A stretch of 64,000 nucleotides of DNA from Theobroma cacao (taxonomy: Eukaryota; Streptophyta; Magnoliopsida; Malvales; Malvaceae). A program made the translations under genes and the position numbers. Each line of letters opens with the position of its first letter. Positions within the stretch are counted from its first letter, which is position 1. This document shows positions 48,900-62,179 of this stretch, piece after piece. The DNA lies in assembly GCF_000208745.1 (NCBI RefSeq), contig NC_030856.1, forward strand, positions 8,363,781-8,427,780, in the 5' to 3' direction. The notes under the pieces were generated by a model, which saw only the letters and a list, made by a program, of their open reading frames with translations, did no database searches and had not been told where the DNA came from.

Positions 48900-50300
48900 T
48901 ATTAAAATTATATTTGTTCACAAGAACCCTTACCCAAAGTGCATCAGGTTTAGAAAGTAGTCCTCAACATAATTTTAGAATAAAAGCGTCATTCATCAAA
49001 GATAATATTCGAATGCTCATCCCTCCTTGTGACTTAGGTTTACAAAGTGTATTCCACCTCAACAAGTTTACCTTCCTGTCTTGACTTTCACCATGTCACA
49101 GAAAGTTTCTACACAAACACTCAATTTTTTTACAAATTTCTAATGGGATAGAAATTGTTTGCATTGTGTATAGTGGAATACTCGAAAGTACTGATTTGAC
49201 AAGAGTTAAACAGCCTGCATAAGATAAGGATGATGCCTTCCATCCACTCAGTCTGCTTTTAGCTTTATCAACAAGATACTTATAGATGCCAACACTCTTC
49301 CTACCTTTCAATAAAGGGACTCCAAGATAATTGCCCACATTTTTAGAATAAGAAAAGCTAGAACAAGCCACTAGTGGATTTAATTACCTCTCTAGATACA
49401 TTCTATGAACAAAAGAAAGTTGATTTTGCAATGCTCACCTTCGATTTTGAATAGGCACAAAAATCATCCAAAACGTCTTTTATTACTTCCATTTGGACTT
49501 CCAAGGCTTCCACGAAAAGTATGAGGACGTCAGCAAAAAAAAGTGAGATAAGGCTAGCCCCTGTCTACTCAAACTAATCTATTTCCACACTTTTTAATCG
49601 ACAACTTGCCTGATACCATGAGCCAGTCATTCTATGCATAGCACAAACAAATAGAGGGTTAATGGATCTCCTTGTTGCACTCCTCTCGAAATGGAGAATT
49701 TATCCAAGTGCCTCCCATTCCATAATATTTGAGAACTACTATTGTTCCAACTCTTAATTAGAATATCAATAATGGTGCTTGGGATTTTAGCTTCCACGAA
49801 TGAATCATGGATGAATTCCCACCTCAATCTGTCGTAGGCCTTCTCCAAATCAATCTTAATCATCATCCATCCCCTCCGTCCCTTTTTTTTTTTGAAAAGA
49901 GTGCACTACCTCCTGAGTAACAATTATATTGTCAACGATATGTCTCCCAGGAAAACAACTAGCTTGCGATTCATCTATCAATAAGCTCATATACGATTTT
50001 AATCTATTGGTTACCACATTCATTAAAACTTTGAAAGTAACTGGCAATAAGCTAATAAGTTTGAACTATGAGATATGCTTAGGAGCCCCAGTTTTGGGTA
50101 TCAAAACAATAAAAGGAATTACACATATTATGACCAATCTCTGCGCCATTGAAAACACCCTGTATATATTCCACTAGTTTTTGTCCCACCACCTTCCACT
50201 GTGATTGAAAAAATAAAGCAGGAAAACCATCCAAACATGGTGCTTTAAGGGGTTTCATCTCGAACAACGTTTCTCTAACTTCCTCTTTATCAACCGAATG
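48900..50300 (-). pseudogene. LINE reverse transcriptase domain, broken
   Basis: Key blocks on the minus strand: 'EMKPLKAPCLDGFPALFF' (50,267 onward; K-x-PG-DG type), 'IVDNIIVTQEVVHSF', 'MMIKIDLEKAYDRLRWEF' (49,866), 'SISRGVQQGDPLTLYLFV' and near 49,540 'FFADVLILF', where the catalytic FADD is changed to FADV. Then comes the 'NYLGVPLLKGRKS' block (49,371-49,096). The lost second Asp and several stops make it inactive. Confidence 0.85.
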
Positions 50301-50899
50301 TCTAATAAATTCATGAGCTTCCTTAGGTAAAATAGGAAATTTATTCCGAATAGGGTATGGTGGGAGATCATTGGCTTCCTTAGAATATAAACTTTGAAAA
50401 AAAAATCCACAACATGCAACTGTAACTGCCTTTTATCATCACACCATTCATCATTTAAGATCTTGAGACGTAAAATTTTTAGCTTGCAGCTTTTTTTTCT
50501 TCACTCGAAGATGAAAGTATCTTGTATTACAGTCGGCAAACTTCAACCAGTCTACCTTAGATTTTTGAAACCAAAACGCTTCCTTTTGCTTTAGCACAGT
50601 TTCATATTCCAAACGTAAACCAAACTCCAACTTTATCAGGTAACTATAAGATCTCAATTCAAGTGCTTTCTCAACCCCACTTAATCTTGCTAATAGTCTC
50701 TTTTTTCTATAAAAAAATGTTACCAAAAACCTGTCTACTCCATTGCCTTGCTTTTTCAGAAAAATTCACCAATGCGACATGAATGTTACTTGAATTGTCC
50801 CATGCTTACTTCACAAACTCATCAAAGCCCTCATGTATCAACCACTCTACTTGAAATCTAAAGTTTTGTGTCCTGTTTTCAACTCGGGCATCTCTTGTT

Positions 50900-51580
50900 A
50901 AAATTAATAGTGTTCTGTGATCTGAACCTACCCTTGGCAGATGATGAATGACCGCATCACTAAAAGCTAACCACCACTACATATTACACACTGCTTTATC
51001 GATTCCCTCAGAAACTGTACCTCTTCGGCAAGTAAATTTAGGACCTTTAGAGCCAAGGTCCATTAGTTCAAATTCATTTACCAGATTTTAAAAGTACAAG
51101 CAAGGCAGACTACCCCTTACAAAGCCTTTAGACTTTTCATGTGAAAATAAGAATGAGTTAAAGTCACTAGTTATCAACCATGGTTTTGAAACAAACCTGG
51201 CAAACGTCATAAGTTCCTCCCACAAACTGTTCCTAATATACGAGTTCGGATGACCATAAACAGCAGATAAGTTCCAAAAGTTTCCCATTGGATGTTCAAC
51301 TATAATATGAATACACTAAGCATGATTCCCAATCACCTCTATTTTAACAGCCTCTTGCCAAAGTATCTAGATACCACCCGAAAGGCCAGTAGATTCCACT
51401 CTATGTGATCGTTCAAAACCCGTTGAATTAATCACTCTTTTTGCATGAAACCCATTGATCCTTGGTTCCACTATAACGACCATGGAGCAGTTATTTTGTT
51501 TCACAAACTCTCTCAGCAAATTGACAAAACTATTATCGCCAGCACCCTAACAATTCCACACCAAAAAATTAAAAGACATA
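50900..51580 (-). pseudogene. LINE endonuclease domain, broken
   Basis: Minus-strand fragments read 'GAGDNSFVNLLREFVKQNN', 'EPRINGFHAKRVI' and then (51,288-51,088) 'WNLSAVYGHPN' and 'PWLITSDFNSFLFSHEK'. This is the exonuclease-endonuclease-phosphatase fold of plant L1 elements, with the DFN motif kept. At least two stops break it. Confidence 0.8.
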
Positions 51581-52599
51581 GATAGGAAATTAAGTGTGCG
51601 GACCTTAAGTAGGCCATTAATTCACCTTCATGTCTTCACCTAATGTGGTTGAAGACTTGTCAAGATCATTAGGTACAATAGGTTACTTTATTGCCTCCAC
51701 CACAGCATCTTCGAAAGCTAAATTAAGTCCACTATCTTCTAATAAAATGGATATTGCATTTGAATGCATTGTAGTAATTATGGGTTTAGCTCTAGCCTAT
51801 TTTTTAATCGACATATCTTGCAATCATGTTAATATCTTCTTATCAGTAGTTTTAAAATTCTTTTCATCAATTGCAACCCCTCCAATTTTTGCATTTCGAG
51901 TTGTCAACTTACGTGTATGAAGACCATCTTCCACCTTATTATCCACCATTGTTGCAACAATATGTTTGTTTGGATCAAGTATGATCCTTTGAGGCAATAT
52001 GTCTCTGTTTTTATTGACATCGTTTAAATCTGCTTCAGTACCTTTTATCACTAGGGAAGAAACTCACTTGCTTATCAAAACATCCATGGACGAAGACTTT
52101 TTTTCTACTTCTTTTCCCTCCAATGCCCTCACATACAAACCATTATCCGCTTGGGTCACAACACGGTTCTCATTTCCTTTATTTACCTGTCCTGCCTTGT
52201 CCTCTGTTCTATGACTTGTATTTCTCAATTAATCTGTCATATTCACCTTCTTGTTGAAAAATTCAATCTTTTCTTTTCCACCTAAATTATGCTTTAACGT
52301 TTGTCTCCCTGTTGCTATGCTCTAATCGGGAACAGCATCCTCTTCCACCTTATCTTCTAGAATCATAAAATGCAACCATTGAGTTTTTTGCTTGCCACCA
52401 TTCTTTTCCCATAGTTGATACTGCCTGCCCTTTTCATACTTGTTTTTTCTTGTTGATATCAACATCTAAGGATCGAAAAGAGATGGTTTCAATTGTGCAG
52501 TGTCACCTTTTTTCGGGCTATGAACTGTTGCTGGTTGTTCACTGTTCTGTTGAGGACAAACCTCTTGAACATGTCCATAGATACCACAATGGAAACAAA

Positions 52600-53460
52600 C
52601 CCTTGGTAAACCCTCATATTCCACCTGTTGCAGACGTCCATTAAGAAAGAACCTTAGGCATAACAGTTTTGAGAGATCAAGTTCAACAAGAATACAAGCA
52701 AAATTTCCCCCATTTTTTGAACATTTGTATTATAATCTATCTTTATCAATTTACCAAAGATAGTTGAAATCCTACTCAAAATAGATTTATGGTAGAAATG
52801 TAATGGCATTCTAGGGAATCTAATCTAAGCTACAATCACTATCAAATCTTGTGTCTCTCTGTAGCAAGAAGGAGACCAAGGTCTCACAATCAAGTATTGT
52901 CCCTGCACCATCCATGGCCCATCCAACAATGCCTTAAGATAATCCTCTTCCAAGGAGAAATTAACCAGATAGTTCTCTTCATCAAGGTCAACCACTTTGT
53001 ATTTACCTTTGGGCGACCATAAGGAAATAATCCTATCACAAAGCACCTTGTAAGAAATAGGACGGCCTAAAAGGAATACCACAATTAATCTACACAATTT
53101 TCTAGCAAGCTCCTGTTGTTTTCAATCTGAGATATCAAGGGAAGGTTCACCCTTACGAGTCCCAAATGTGTAATCTGCATCAAAATCCCGCTCAATCTCT
53201 GATGGCTCACTACTAGAATCTTCCATATTGGTGTCTTCCAATCCGATCTCACCATCTGAATCCCTATTGTCCTATAAAAATAAGTCTTCGCCTTCAAATG
53301 ACATTAAGACATCCCAGAAGGAAGGATTATAGTGGATCCCTGCTTGATCCCTTCTTGACCATCCTTTTGATTCTGACCTTTTTTCCTGCTCCGATCATCA
53401 AGAATCGAAGGGGAAGAAACCTTGGAAAGTAAATCTTCGGTGGCTGCTTGCATTTCTTTT
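52600..53460 (-). pseudogene. LINE ORF1 (DUF4283 gag-like), broken
   Basis: Begins near 53,452 on the minus strand, stops at about 53,303, then continues through an acidic stretch to the DUF4283 domain at 53,097-52,825 ('LLGRPISYKVLCDRIISLW', 'KYKVVDLDEENYLVNF', 'DGPWMVQGQYLIVRPW'). A Cys-containing knuckle remnant follows near 52,590. The domain is the usual RNA-binding ORF1 of plant L1 elements. Several in-frame stops are present. Confidence 0.8.
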
Positions 53461-53465
53461 TTTTA

Positions 53466-55059
53466 TGTCTTGGAAGTATAATTAAATGAAATGATAAACA
53501 AGCCATTTAATTTCATTATTTTTTAAATTTATTATTACTTTTTGATAAATTATTTAATAAGAGCATATTCTATCACATATATAAATAATATGATTTTTTA
53601 AATATTATGCTTCCTTATTGTTAATTACTTTGAAAAATGTACATTAAATTCAATTTATTGAGCTATTCAAAATTTATTAGTATTTCTTATATTTTATGAG
53701 GTCTAAAATAAATTTAAATTATTATCATAAGAGATATTATTTTTCAAATAAATACCATAACATCATCATTTAATATTTTTGAGAGCATATAATATGAAAA
53801 ATATAATTGTATTTTTTTATAAGTGAAAAAGATATAATTGTATTAATAACTTATTTTGTGTGTAAACAAATATACACACAAAATATGTTTTAAATTCATA
53901 TTTTAGTTATTTCATCTTTTATAGAATCTATATGAAAAAGCTATATTTTATTGAATTGCTTAGATTTCATTAATTGCTTGTTTTAGTTTTTCTTAATGAG
54001 ACTTCTAAAAAAAATCAATTAATGTCCTAAAATATTGATTATTCACTCATAGTTATCAAATAAATATTTTAAATCTGTCATCACCTTATGAGATGTAAAG
54101 TTAATCATTCAAATAGATTAGATAATAATAAAAAACACCTGAAAGATAACAAATAAATATAATGACAAAAGTAGTCATTCAAATTTAATAGCAAAAAAAA
54201 ATAGATAATAAGAAAATCAACATTTACGAGGAAAAAACAATCATTTAATATAGTTAATTAAAATATATAAAGTAATATTTTGTTATGTTACTTACTATTA
54301 TATATTATATAATAAACAATTCTTTTATATTTTCTTATTAAGTTAAATTGAGATTATTTGAAATGGAATTTTCTAAGGAGTGTATGTACCTACAACACGT
54401 GCCCTTGTTGGCACAACACATTTTGCATGTTTGAATATATTTGCTTTCTTAACAAATGGCACAAATAGATTAAATCACATGTTGATGGATGATCTTCAAA
54501 TATTCTACCACTTGTTATTTTGTATCTATCTAATCACCTCATTATAATAGAGTTTTTCTATCCCTATAAATAACCACGTTCAATAGTTTTGGTAGTCTAA
54601 CTATTTTTCCCTTCAAAATCTTAATCTTATCATTTGCTTTTTTTAATTTCACTTTGGTTTTTTAATCAATATTATTTTCTATTTATGATAAAGATATTCT
54701 AAGGCTAGTTATGGATGAATTTTACCTAATTTTATTATTCGCCTATCTAATTAGTTCTTGAAACTCCAAAATATCTTTTAATCAAAACATAATTTAGGGA
54801 GAGTGAATAACTATTACAACTTTTAAACTACGAAAATAACATCAAAATCCAATCATAAGTTTTAACAAAAATAATATATAATATCTAGATGAGTTATTTT
54901 GATAAAGAATACATGTTATATTTTTGTTTGAAGATTGGATATCTAAGAAAATCTTAATATTAATAGTTGATCAATTCAAAATGTGATTTCACATTATCTT
55001 TCTCAGTCGACACACTATTATTCTTCATATCACAATCATTTGCAGTTGTTATCATTACA
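53466..55059. other. AT-rich intergenic stretch, no gene seen
   Basis: Very AT-rich, with stops in all frames. Near 54,370-54,600 a promoter-like arrangement is visible: a G-box-type 'acaacacgtgccc' at about 54,391-54,403 and 'cctataaataacc' at about 54,563-54,575, but no coding sequence follows. It could be an orphan promoter or part of a decayed LTR. Confidence 0.4.
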
Positions 55060-55265
55060 AATATTATTCTTTAAGATTGTGGAAATTGGTTGTTGTATCA
55101 CGATTGTAAAATAAAGTATTTAAAGAAGAATATTTTGAAATTGAGAACACATGTCATATTTTGATTGAGGACAACAAGGGAAATTCTGAACTTGAGAGCA
55201 GAATATTAAACATGCCTAACTCATTGTTTTCATAATCCTTTCTGCTATTGAAAAGGTAACTAGGT

Positions 55266-55396
55266 AAATGAAAAGGTTAAGGATTCTTTGTCAAAATCAG
55301 CAGTGTAAACATATTTTTATACAACAACTAAATGAAATGAAAAGGTTAAGGGTTGTTTGTCAAAGTCAACACTATAAACATCTTTCTCTACGACTT
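55266..55396 (+). repeat. Tandem duplication (about 65-bp unit) in the 5' LTR region
   Basis: 'aatgaaaaggttaagg...tttgtcaaaatcagca' (55,266 on) is repeated as 'aatgaaaaggttaaggg...tttgtcaaagtcaaca' (about 55,333 on), with some mismatches. It lies inside the block absent from the 3' LTR. Confidence 0.75.
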
Positions 55397-55562
55397 TCTA
55401 TCCTATAAGACAATTTCATTAATCACCCTTAGCAAAGCTGGGGATTAACACAAATTTAGTCGAATTCTACAACTTTATCATCATTCTATCAGAATGAAAC
55501 AATCAAATGACAATGAGAAAATATGATAAGGTTTTGCTCCCTCTAAAGTTATGATTGTTTTG

Positions 55563-55729
55563 AAGAAAAACGAAAGCAGTACAAAGCATATTAACACTAA
55601 AAAAGCATATGTGTTGAGCGTGTATATTGAAAAAATAGTTTTTCGAATTTAAAGAAGAACGAAAGCAATTCAACTTGTATTACCACTAAAAGAAGCATAT
55701 GTGCTTAGCGTGTATATTAGAAAAAATAG
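55563..55729 (+). repeat. Tandem duplication (about 78-bp unit) in the 5' LTR
   Basis: 55,563-55,638 and 55,652-55,729 share 'gaaagca', 'aagcatatgtg', 'agcgtgtatatt' and 'aaaaaatag' in order. The 3' LTR has the unit once (about 60,766-60,848). Confidence 0.8.
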
Positions 55730-56228
55730 TAAACACGTGTTGAGCATTTATTTTATTGAGCTTTTACTATTTTACTTATGGTAATTAGGAAGTTAATTAG
55801 TCTATACTAGCTTTTGTTTTATTTTCATTTTTCCCTCTTTTTACAATAAACTTGACTTTACTTTTTGACTAGTGTATATAAGCTAGGTTCTATAATTCAT
55901 TAATGAAATATATAGAAAATTATTTCACATTTATTCTCTCAAGCTTCCGATACTTCTCACATAGTATCAGAGGGATGTTACAATATAGGAATTCATCAAT
56001 GCAAATCTTCTTCGAATCTATTTGAGGTTTTGCAATAGGTTCAACTCATCAATTAGTTTAATTCTTGTTTATCCTTTGTTTGATCTGTAAATCATATGTT
56101 CAATTTTGTAGATCTAGAATTGATAGGAATTTTGTTAATTTTACTTGGAATTTATTTTTCCCTTAGTTGTTTGGAATGTCGATCTGTTAATACTTGATCT
56201 CTCCATTGCTAATTGAAGTTTTAATACT

Positions 56229-57150
56229 TTGCTCATGGCTACGGATTCACAAACCATGGCAAATAACTCATCAAACCCTAGATCTACCACTTCACATATA
56301 GAAGATCTACAATCCCCTTTGGATGTTCATCACACTAGTAATCATGGATTAGTGGCAATTAACCCTAAACTTACCTCTAGTAACTACAATGCTTGGAGTA
56401 CTAGCCTTGGCAATAATGAATAAGGAACAATACCTAAACCAAGTATAACATATCCTTTGTTTAGTTCCTGGACTGTATGCGATAACTTAATAGTGGCATG
56501 GTTTTTAAACTCTGTTACACCACCAATTTCATTGACTATTTTCTACATGGATAATGCCTTAGAAATCTGGAATACTCGTAAGCAAAATTTTGCACAACTT
56601 GATGACACTCATGTGTGCAATTTACAGTACACTTTAGGCAATATAAATTAAGGAACTAGAACAATGGATTCATATTTCATTAAGTTGAAAGGTATATGGG
56701 AGGAATTAAGAAATTTTTGTCCATTACCACACTGTGAATGTGGTAAATGTAATCTAGCTGGCTTCAACAAATACTTGAACCAATATAAAAAAAATATGGT
56801 TTTTAGGTTTCTCAATGACCTTAATGAAAGCTTTTCTACATTAAATCCCAAATAATATCAATAAAGCCTCTTCCAAAACTGGATAAAACATATAACATGG
56901 TCTTAAGAGAAGAATCTCAAAAAAGCTTATTGATTTATTCAAATCCAGCAATAGTCATCTACTATGATAACTATTACATATAACAAGAAGAAAACTAAGG
57001 CAGAATTGATATGTAGTCATTGTGGAAAAAAGGGCCACGTAAATGAGGAGTGTTATTGGTTAATAAGATTTCCTAAAGATTTCAAATTTACAAAAGGTAA
57101 GGATAATTTCGAGAAATCAAAATCAGTAGTAAATAGTGTTTTTGCTTGAA
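56229..57150 (+). pseudogene. Copia gag, broken
   Basis: Frames at 56,229-56,423, 56,457-56,651, 56,664-56,855 and 56,964-57,149 follow one another as a Copia gag: 'HHTSNHGLVAINPKLTSSNY', 'NALEIWNTRKQNFAQLDD', 'MDSYFIKLKGIWEELRNF', then a CCHC knuckle 'CSHCGKKGHVNEEC' (C-x2-C-x4-H-x4-C). Stops or frameshifts separate each block. Confidence 0.85.
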
Positions 57151-60100
57151 ATTATTATTCTACAAGAGGTTAAGATCACAATGATGAGCTTATTGGTACA
57201 AGTTCCATGTCTCAGATGTCACTCGTTAAGCATCAAATTCAAAAATTGATGACTCTTCTCAATGAAAGTAGCATAAGTAGTGAAGACTGTAGAAACAATT
57301 CATCAAACACTCAGCAAGCAAAACCTTATTTAGCCAACTCAGCTTTTGTAGGTATTGTTTCTTGTCATTCTTGTTTCAATACTGCAAATAACCTTCCACC
57401 TAAATATAAAAAGGTTAATCAATTCATGATTAAACAAAATTCTTGGGTTATGGATATTGATACTATTGATCATATATCACGCTTTTTAGCTAGTTTTAAT
57501 TCTGCCAAACTAGTCAAAAAATTGTTATGTTCATCTACCTAACAATGCCAAAGCTATTGTGACTCGTATAGGGATAGTCAAATTGACTTCTTTATTGACT
57601 TTTAACAATGTCCTCTGTGCTCATTCCATTTCAATCTTGTATCAGTAACGAAACTTACCGCTTGTCAAAAAGCTTATGCCCTTTTCACTAATAAATTTTG
57701 TGTTGTTCAAGATCTCTTTCCATGGAAAGACTATCAAGATGAACAATATCTTTCAAATTTAGTTTTGATAACCTTGTACATTTTCCATTTGAGTCTTCTG
57801 TCAATACTTGCAAAATAATGTATAAACAGTTTGACTTGTGTCATTTTAGGTTAGGCCACATACCTTTGAGTAGAATACGTGTCATCCATAAATAATGTCC
57901 TAACACTAATTATTCAAAAGACTTAGTTTGCGAAGTCTGTACTTCTGTCAAAATGAAGAAATTACCATTTCTTGTTCATATTAAGAACATAACTTTTACT
58001 TTTAAACATGTGCATACAGATGTATAGAGACCTTATGTTCTTCCTACTATGAAAAATCAAAGTTATTTTCTTACTTTGGTGGATGATTTTTTATGTTTTA
58101 CATGGATTTTCTTGATGAGAAATAAATAAGATGTATCAAGCATATTACCTTCTTTTTATAAATTTGCTAAAAATTAGTTTTCAACTTATATAAAGTGTTT
58201 TAGAACAAATCATAAAAGAGAGTTTAATCTTACTGGATTTTATGCAAAACATGGTATTGTTTATCAATTGTCTTATGTAGAAGCATCTCAACAAAATGGA
58301 GTTGTTAAGAGGAAGCATCAACATATACTTGTAGTAGCTAAAGTCTTAATGTTCAATCTTCTTTACTTGTTCCTTTTTGGGGAGGAGATATTCTCATTAC
58401 AACTCACATTATTAATAGAATACCAACTAGAGTCCTTCATGACAAATCACCTTATAAATTACTTTATTCCAAAGCTCTTTTTCATGATCATTTTAAGGTA
58501 TTCGAATGCTTATATTTTGTGTCTACATTAACACAGAATATGAGGAAATTTGATAGAAGAACAACTAAATGTATATTTTTAGGTTATCCAAGTGACATTA
58601 AAGGGTATAAAGTATATGATATTAGTGCAAACAAGTTTCTTGTGTCCAATAATATAGTTTTTCATGAACATATTTTTCCTTTTCAGTCATCACAGCATAC
58701 CATGGATCATTCTACATATTCATAAGCACTTGGTATGCATGACTTCAATTTTCATATTTCAACTCCTAATATTGTGATTTTGCACCAAATCACCATTCTT
58801 CAACTGAGTCATCCTCATTGACACCTATTACATCCTTTGACACTTATTCTCCATCAGAATTTATCAATGAACTTCATCATTCATCTGATCTTATTATTAA
58901 AAACAATCTTGCAAAGCCTATTACTGAACCTAATAGTCTTTTTACTGATGTCATTTCATTACCTAGTAAAAGTAGTAGACCTAGACATGCACCAAAATAT
59001 CTTGAAACTTATCAAACTAACCTTCCTACTACTACTCATTCAATCTTTTCTCATACTATCACTAATTTTCTTTCTTGTCATAAGCTATCTTCTACACATA
59101 AAATCTTTACTACTACTTTATCTCAAGTTCATGACTCTAGTACTTATAACCAAGTTGTTAATTACTCTCACTAAAAAGATGCAATGCAATGTGAATTAAA
59201 GGCTTTGGAAGATAATGAAACATGGAGTGTTGTGCCTCTACCTTTTGATTATTATACCATAGGTTGTAAATAGGTGTTTATGATTAAATGAATGTAAAGG
59301 GTACTGTAGAGAAGTATAAAGCACAATTCGTGGCTAAGGGATATAATCAAAGAGAAGGTTTTGATTATCAAGAAACCTTCAGTCCTACTACTAAGCAAAA
59401 CACTATTAAAGTTTTTCTAGCATGGCAACTGCAAAGGACCTTTCCTATCTCAATTAGACATTATCAATGCATTCTTGAATGGAGATCTAGAAAAAAAAAT
59501 AATTTATATAGATTGCCCCCAAGGTTATCTTGTTCAGGGCGAGTATCCACCTGGTTCCAAATTGGTTTGTAAGTTGCGTAAATCTCGTTATGGTCTTAAG
59601 CAAGCCTCAAGATAGTGGAATTCAAAATTCATTGCTTTCCAATTGAAGTAAGGTTTCACTCAGTCATTATCAAATTATTTTTGTTTACTATGACAACACC
59701 TAGTAGGCAATTCCTTTCATTACTGGTATATGTCAATGAATAGTAGTTGCAACTATTACAACTAAAGCTACAGATCATGTTAAGGAATATTTGAGTTCTC
59801 AATTTAAGTTAAAAGATCTATGAGCAATGAAGTAATTCCTTGGACTTCAAATTACAATGAGTCCAGAAGGAATTTCTATTTCTCAAAGGAAATACACATT
59901 AGATCTTCTAAGAGATTATGGTATGCTTGGTGCAAAACTTATGACAACTCTTATTGATTATAGTCACAGGTTTAGCGAAATTACAAACAGAAAAGAAGTT
60001 GCTTATCCAATAGGATATAAACAATTAGTAGCAAAGCTTTTGTACCTAACATTCACCAAGCCAGACATTTCCTATGATGTTCAAGTATTATCACAGTTCA

Positions 60101-60690
60101 TGGATAGACTAAAGCAAGATCATCTATTAACAGCATATCAAATGCTTAAATATTTAAAGTCAACTCTAAGACAGGGGATACTTATGAAATCATATTCAAA
60201 TTTGATCATATCTATCTACTTAGACAGTAACTAGGTAAGTTGTTCTAATACGCGTAAACCAATCACAAGATACTATGTTTTTTGGAAGCTCATTAATTAG
60301 CTAGACGTCTAAAAAGCAATCAGTCATTGCTCAAAGTTCAACAGAGGTAGAGTATCGATCTATGGCTTCTGCTTGTTGTGACGTCATATGGTTAAGGTAT
60401 TTGTTCTCTGATTTTGGCATTCATCAAGAGGCAGTAATTAAATTATTTTACGATAATCAATCTGTAATTTTTAATTTTCAAAATTGTATCTTTTATGAGT
60501 GCACAAAACATATAAAAATAGAGTGTCATTTTATTAAGAGAAGGTACTTGCAAGCATGATTGATCTTGTGCATTTTTTTTACAAAATGGCAAATCATAGA
60601 TACGCTTACCAAGGCATTGCAATCAAAACAATATTATAAATTGCTAGGCAAAATGAATATTCATGATATTCATGCTCTGCCATGAACATT
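57150..60690 (+). pseudogene. Copia pol, broken
   Basis: The protease site is degraded ('WVMDIDTIDHI' where DSG is expected, near 57,447). Integrase pieces lie at about 57,840-58,530 ('SYVEASQQNGVVKRKHQHI' shows the Glu-containing block with Glu lost). The integrase C-terminal part ('FLGYPSDIKGYKVYDI') is at 58,519-58,725. RT pieces are at 59,288-59,760 ('YKAQFVAKGYNQREGFDY'), with the catalytic YVDD changed to 'YVNE' near 59,730. The connection/RNase H is at 59,857-60,560 ('GYKQLVAKLLYLTFTKPDIS', 'ASACCDVIWLRYLFSDFGI'). It has more damage than the Copia element at 19.6 kb. Confidence 0.85.
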
Positions 60691-60704
60691 AATCTCACGG
60701 GGAG

Positions 60705-61076
60705 TATTATTTTTGAATGAAGTACAGTGGAAATTGGTTGTAAAATCACAATTGCAGAGTAAAGTATTTAAAGAAGAAGGAAAACACATGCAACTCGGAT
60801 GACCAGTTAAAAAAAGCATATGTGTTGAGCATGTTTATAGAAAAATAGACACGTATTGAGTATTTATTTTACTGAACTTTTACTGTTTTACTTATGGTAA
60901 TTAAGAAGGAAGTTAGTTTGTAACTAATTTTTGTTTTAGTTTCATTTTTCCTTCCTTTTACAATAGATTTGACTTTTGACTCGTGTTTATGAATCGGGTT
61001 TTGTAACTGAATCATTAGTGAAATATGTAGAAAATTCATTCACATTTGTTCTCTTAAGCTTTCGCTACTTCTCACA
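60705..61076 (+). repeat. Copia 3' LTR (approximate start)
   Basis: Collinear with the 5' LTR from 'tggaaattggttgt' (60,728) to 'gctacttctcaca' (61,076). The true start may lie up to 25 bases earlier, right after the purine tract. Confidence 0.75.
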
Positions 61077-62179
61077 ACACACTTCTCATAGATTCTCATA
61101 AAAAGAACATTCTTGTAGCCACCCCTGACTTGTTTCCCCTCAAATCATCATTAGTTTTTTGATTGACTTGAGTTGAAAGGTGTTCCCCTCTACTTTCTCA
61201 GACTTGTACATACACCATATTCTTCTGTATTTTTAAGTTTGAAAAATTGAGACTTGAAGAAACATTGATACAGTGATACAAGCTCCGACTCTACTTCTGT
61301 TATTTGGACTTAAAGAAGACAACTATCTAGTTGAGCATATTTAAATATAAACTTCAGTATTTTTGAGATATTTATGTTTCTTACCTCTTCAGTTGGGAAA
61401 TCATGTTTGCAATGGTTACATTTAATTTATTTATACTTTAGTATGAATTGTCTCTTGGTGATTGAAACTTTTCAAGTATTGCAAATGTTACAAAAATAAT
61501 TATAGTTCCTGCGAGTAACATTTTCAGTGGCATTGGAAGTAATGAAGAGAAATAATGAATTGACTTTGGAAGATTGAAAGATATTTTAGCTATTATGAAA
61601 TTAGTGAAATGAAAGGATGGATTCATATAATAAAAAAACAAAATGTTATTTGTTTGGTTAAAAGTTATTTTAGATATTATCGTTTTGATTAGCATGATAA
61701 AGAAAATAAAAAATGAGTTGGCTAACAAAATAAGAAAATTTAAATGTGATAGAAAGACAATTAAAAATTGTGTAAAATGATACTCTAATAATGTTTTGCA
61801 CGATTTATTACTAATTTGATTTTATTTAACATTAGTATTGAACAAGGAACCATATAATCTATCATGGTTATTTCATATGAGATATAAAAGTAATTTATGA
61901 CATAAAAAAAGTTCTTTTTACTTATCTCATGCTAATTAATTTTAGCTTGTTGTTCATTTCCTGAAATCTTTCTTCATATTGTTTGTATTTTTAAAATAAT
62001 TTAAACTAACCCTTGTAGATATAGCACATTTTACATACAAGTTTTGGTAAAAAAAAAAAACCATTAAACATTCTATAAGCCTTTAATATCTTACTTTTTA
62101 GAAAAATTTGTTTATAGTATGTTCTCGTAAAATATTATTACATGATGAACCTTAATTATCTCCTTACTATTAAACGTGT
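61077..62179. other. Intergenic AT-rich stretch, no gene seen
   Basis: Begins with a near-repeat of the LTR end ('acacacttctcatagattctc'). The rest is AT-rich with no readable domain on either strand. The minus-strand frame at 61,438-61,728 is only hydrophobic low-complexity. Confidence 0.45.

Larger units (their letters stand above)
47420..53465 (-). mobile_element. Nearly full-length L1-type LINE, decayed
   Basis: A minus-strand non-LTR retrotransposon. Its 5' end is near 53,465 ('ATGCAAGCAGCCACCGAAG') and its 3' end near 47,420 with an A/T-rich tail. Order on the minus strand: ORF1 with a DUF4283 gag-like domain (53,097-52,825); a long linker; an apurinic endonuclease (about 51,580-50,900); reverse transcriptase (about 50,300-48,900); a zf-RVT-type region; and a plant-style RNase H (48,000-47,640). 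Many stops and frameshifts run throughout, so no active protein can be made. No certain target duplication was found. Confidence 0.88.
55060..61076 (+). mobile_element. Degenerate Ty1/Copia retrotransposon with rearranged 5' LTR
   Basis: LTR-related sequence at both ends ('tggaaattggttgt' at 55,080 and 60,728; 'acttctcaca' ending at 55,961 and 61,076) flanks a decayed Copia internal region. The primer site has drifted to 'tagtatcagaggg' (55,963 on). A purine tract 'cacggggag' lies near 60,700. Gag, protease, integrase, RT and RNase H follow in Copia order but are broken many times. The 5' LTR contains about 420 bp of extra sequence and two tandem duplications not in the 3' LTR. No target duplication was identified, and the exact LTR starts are uncertain by some 25 bases. 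Confidence 0.85.
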
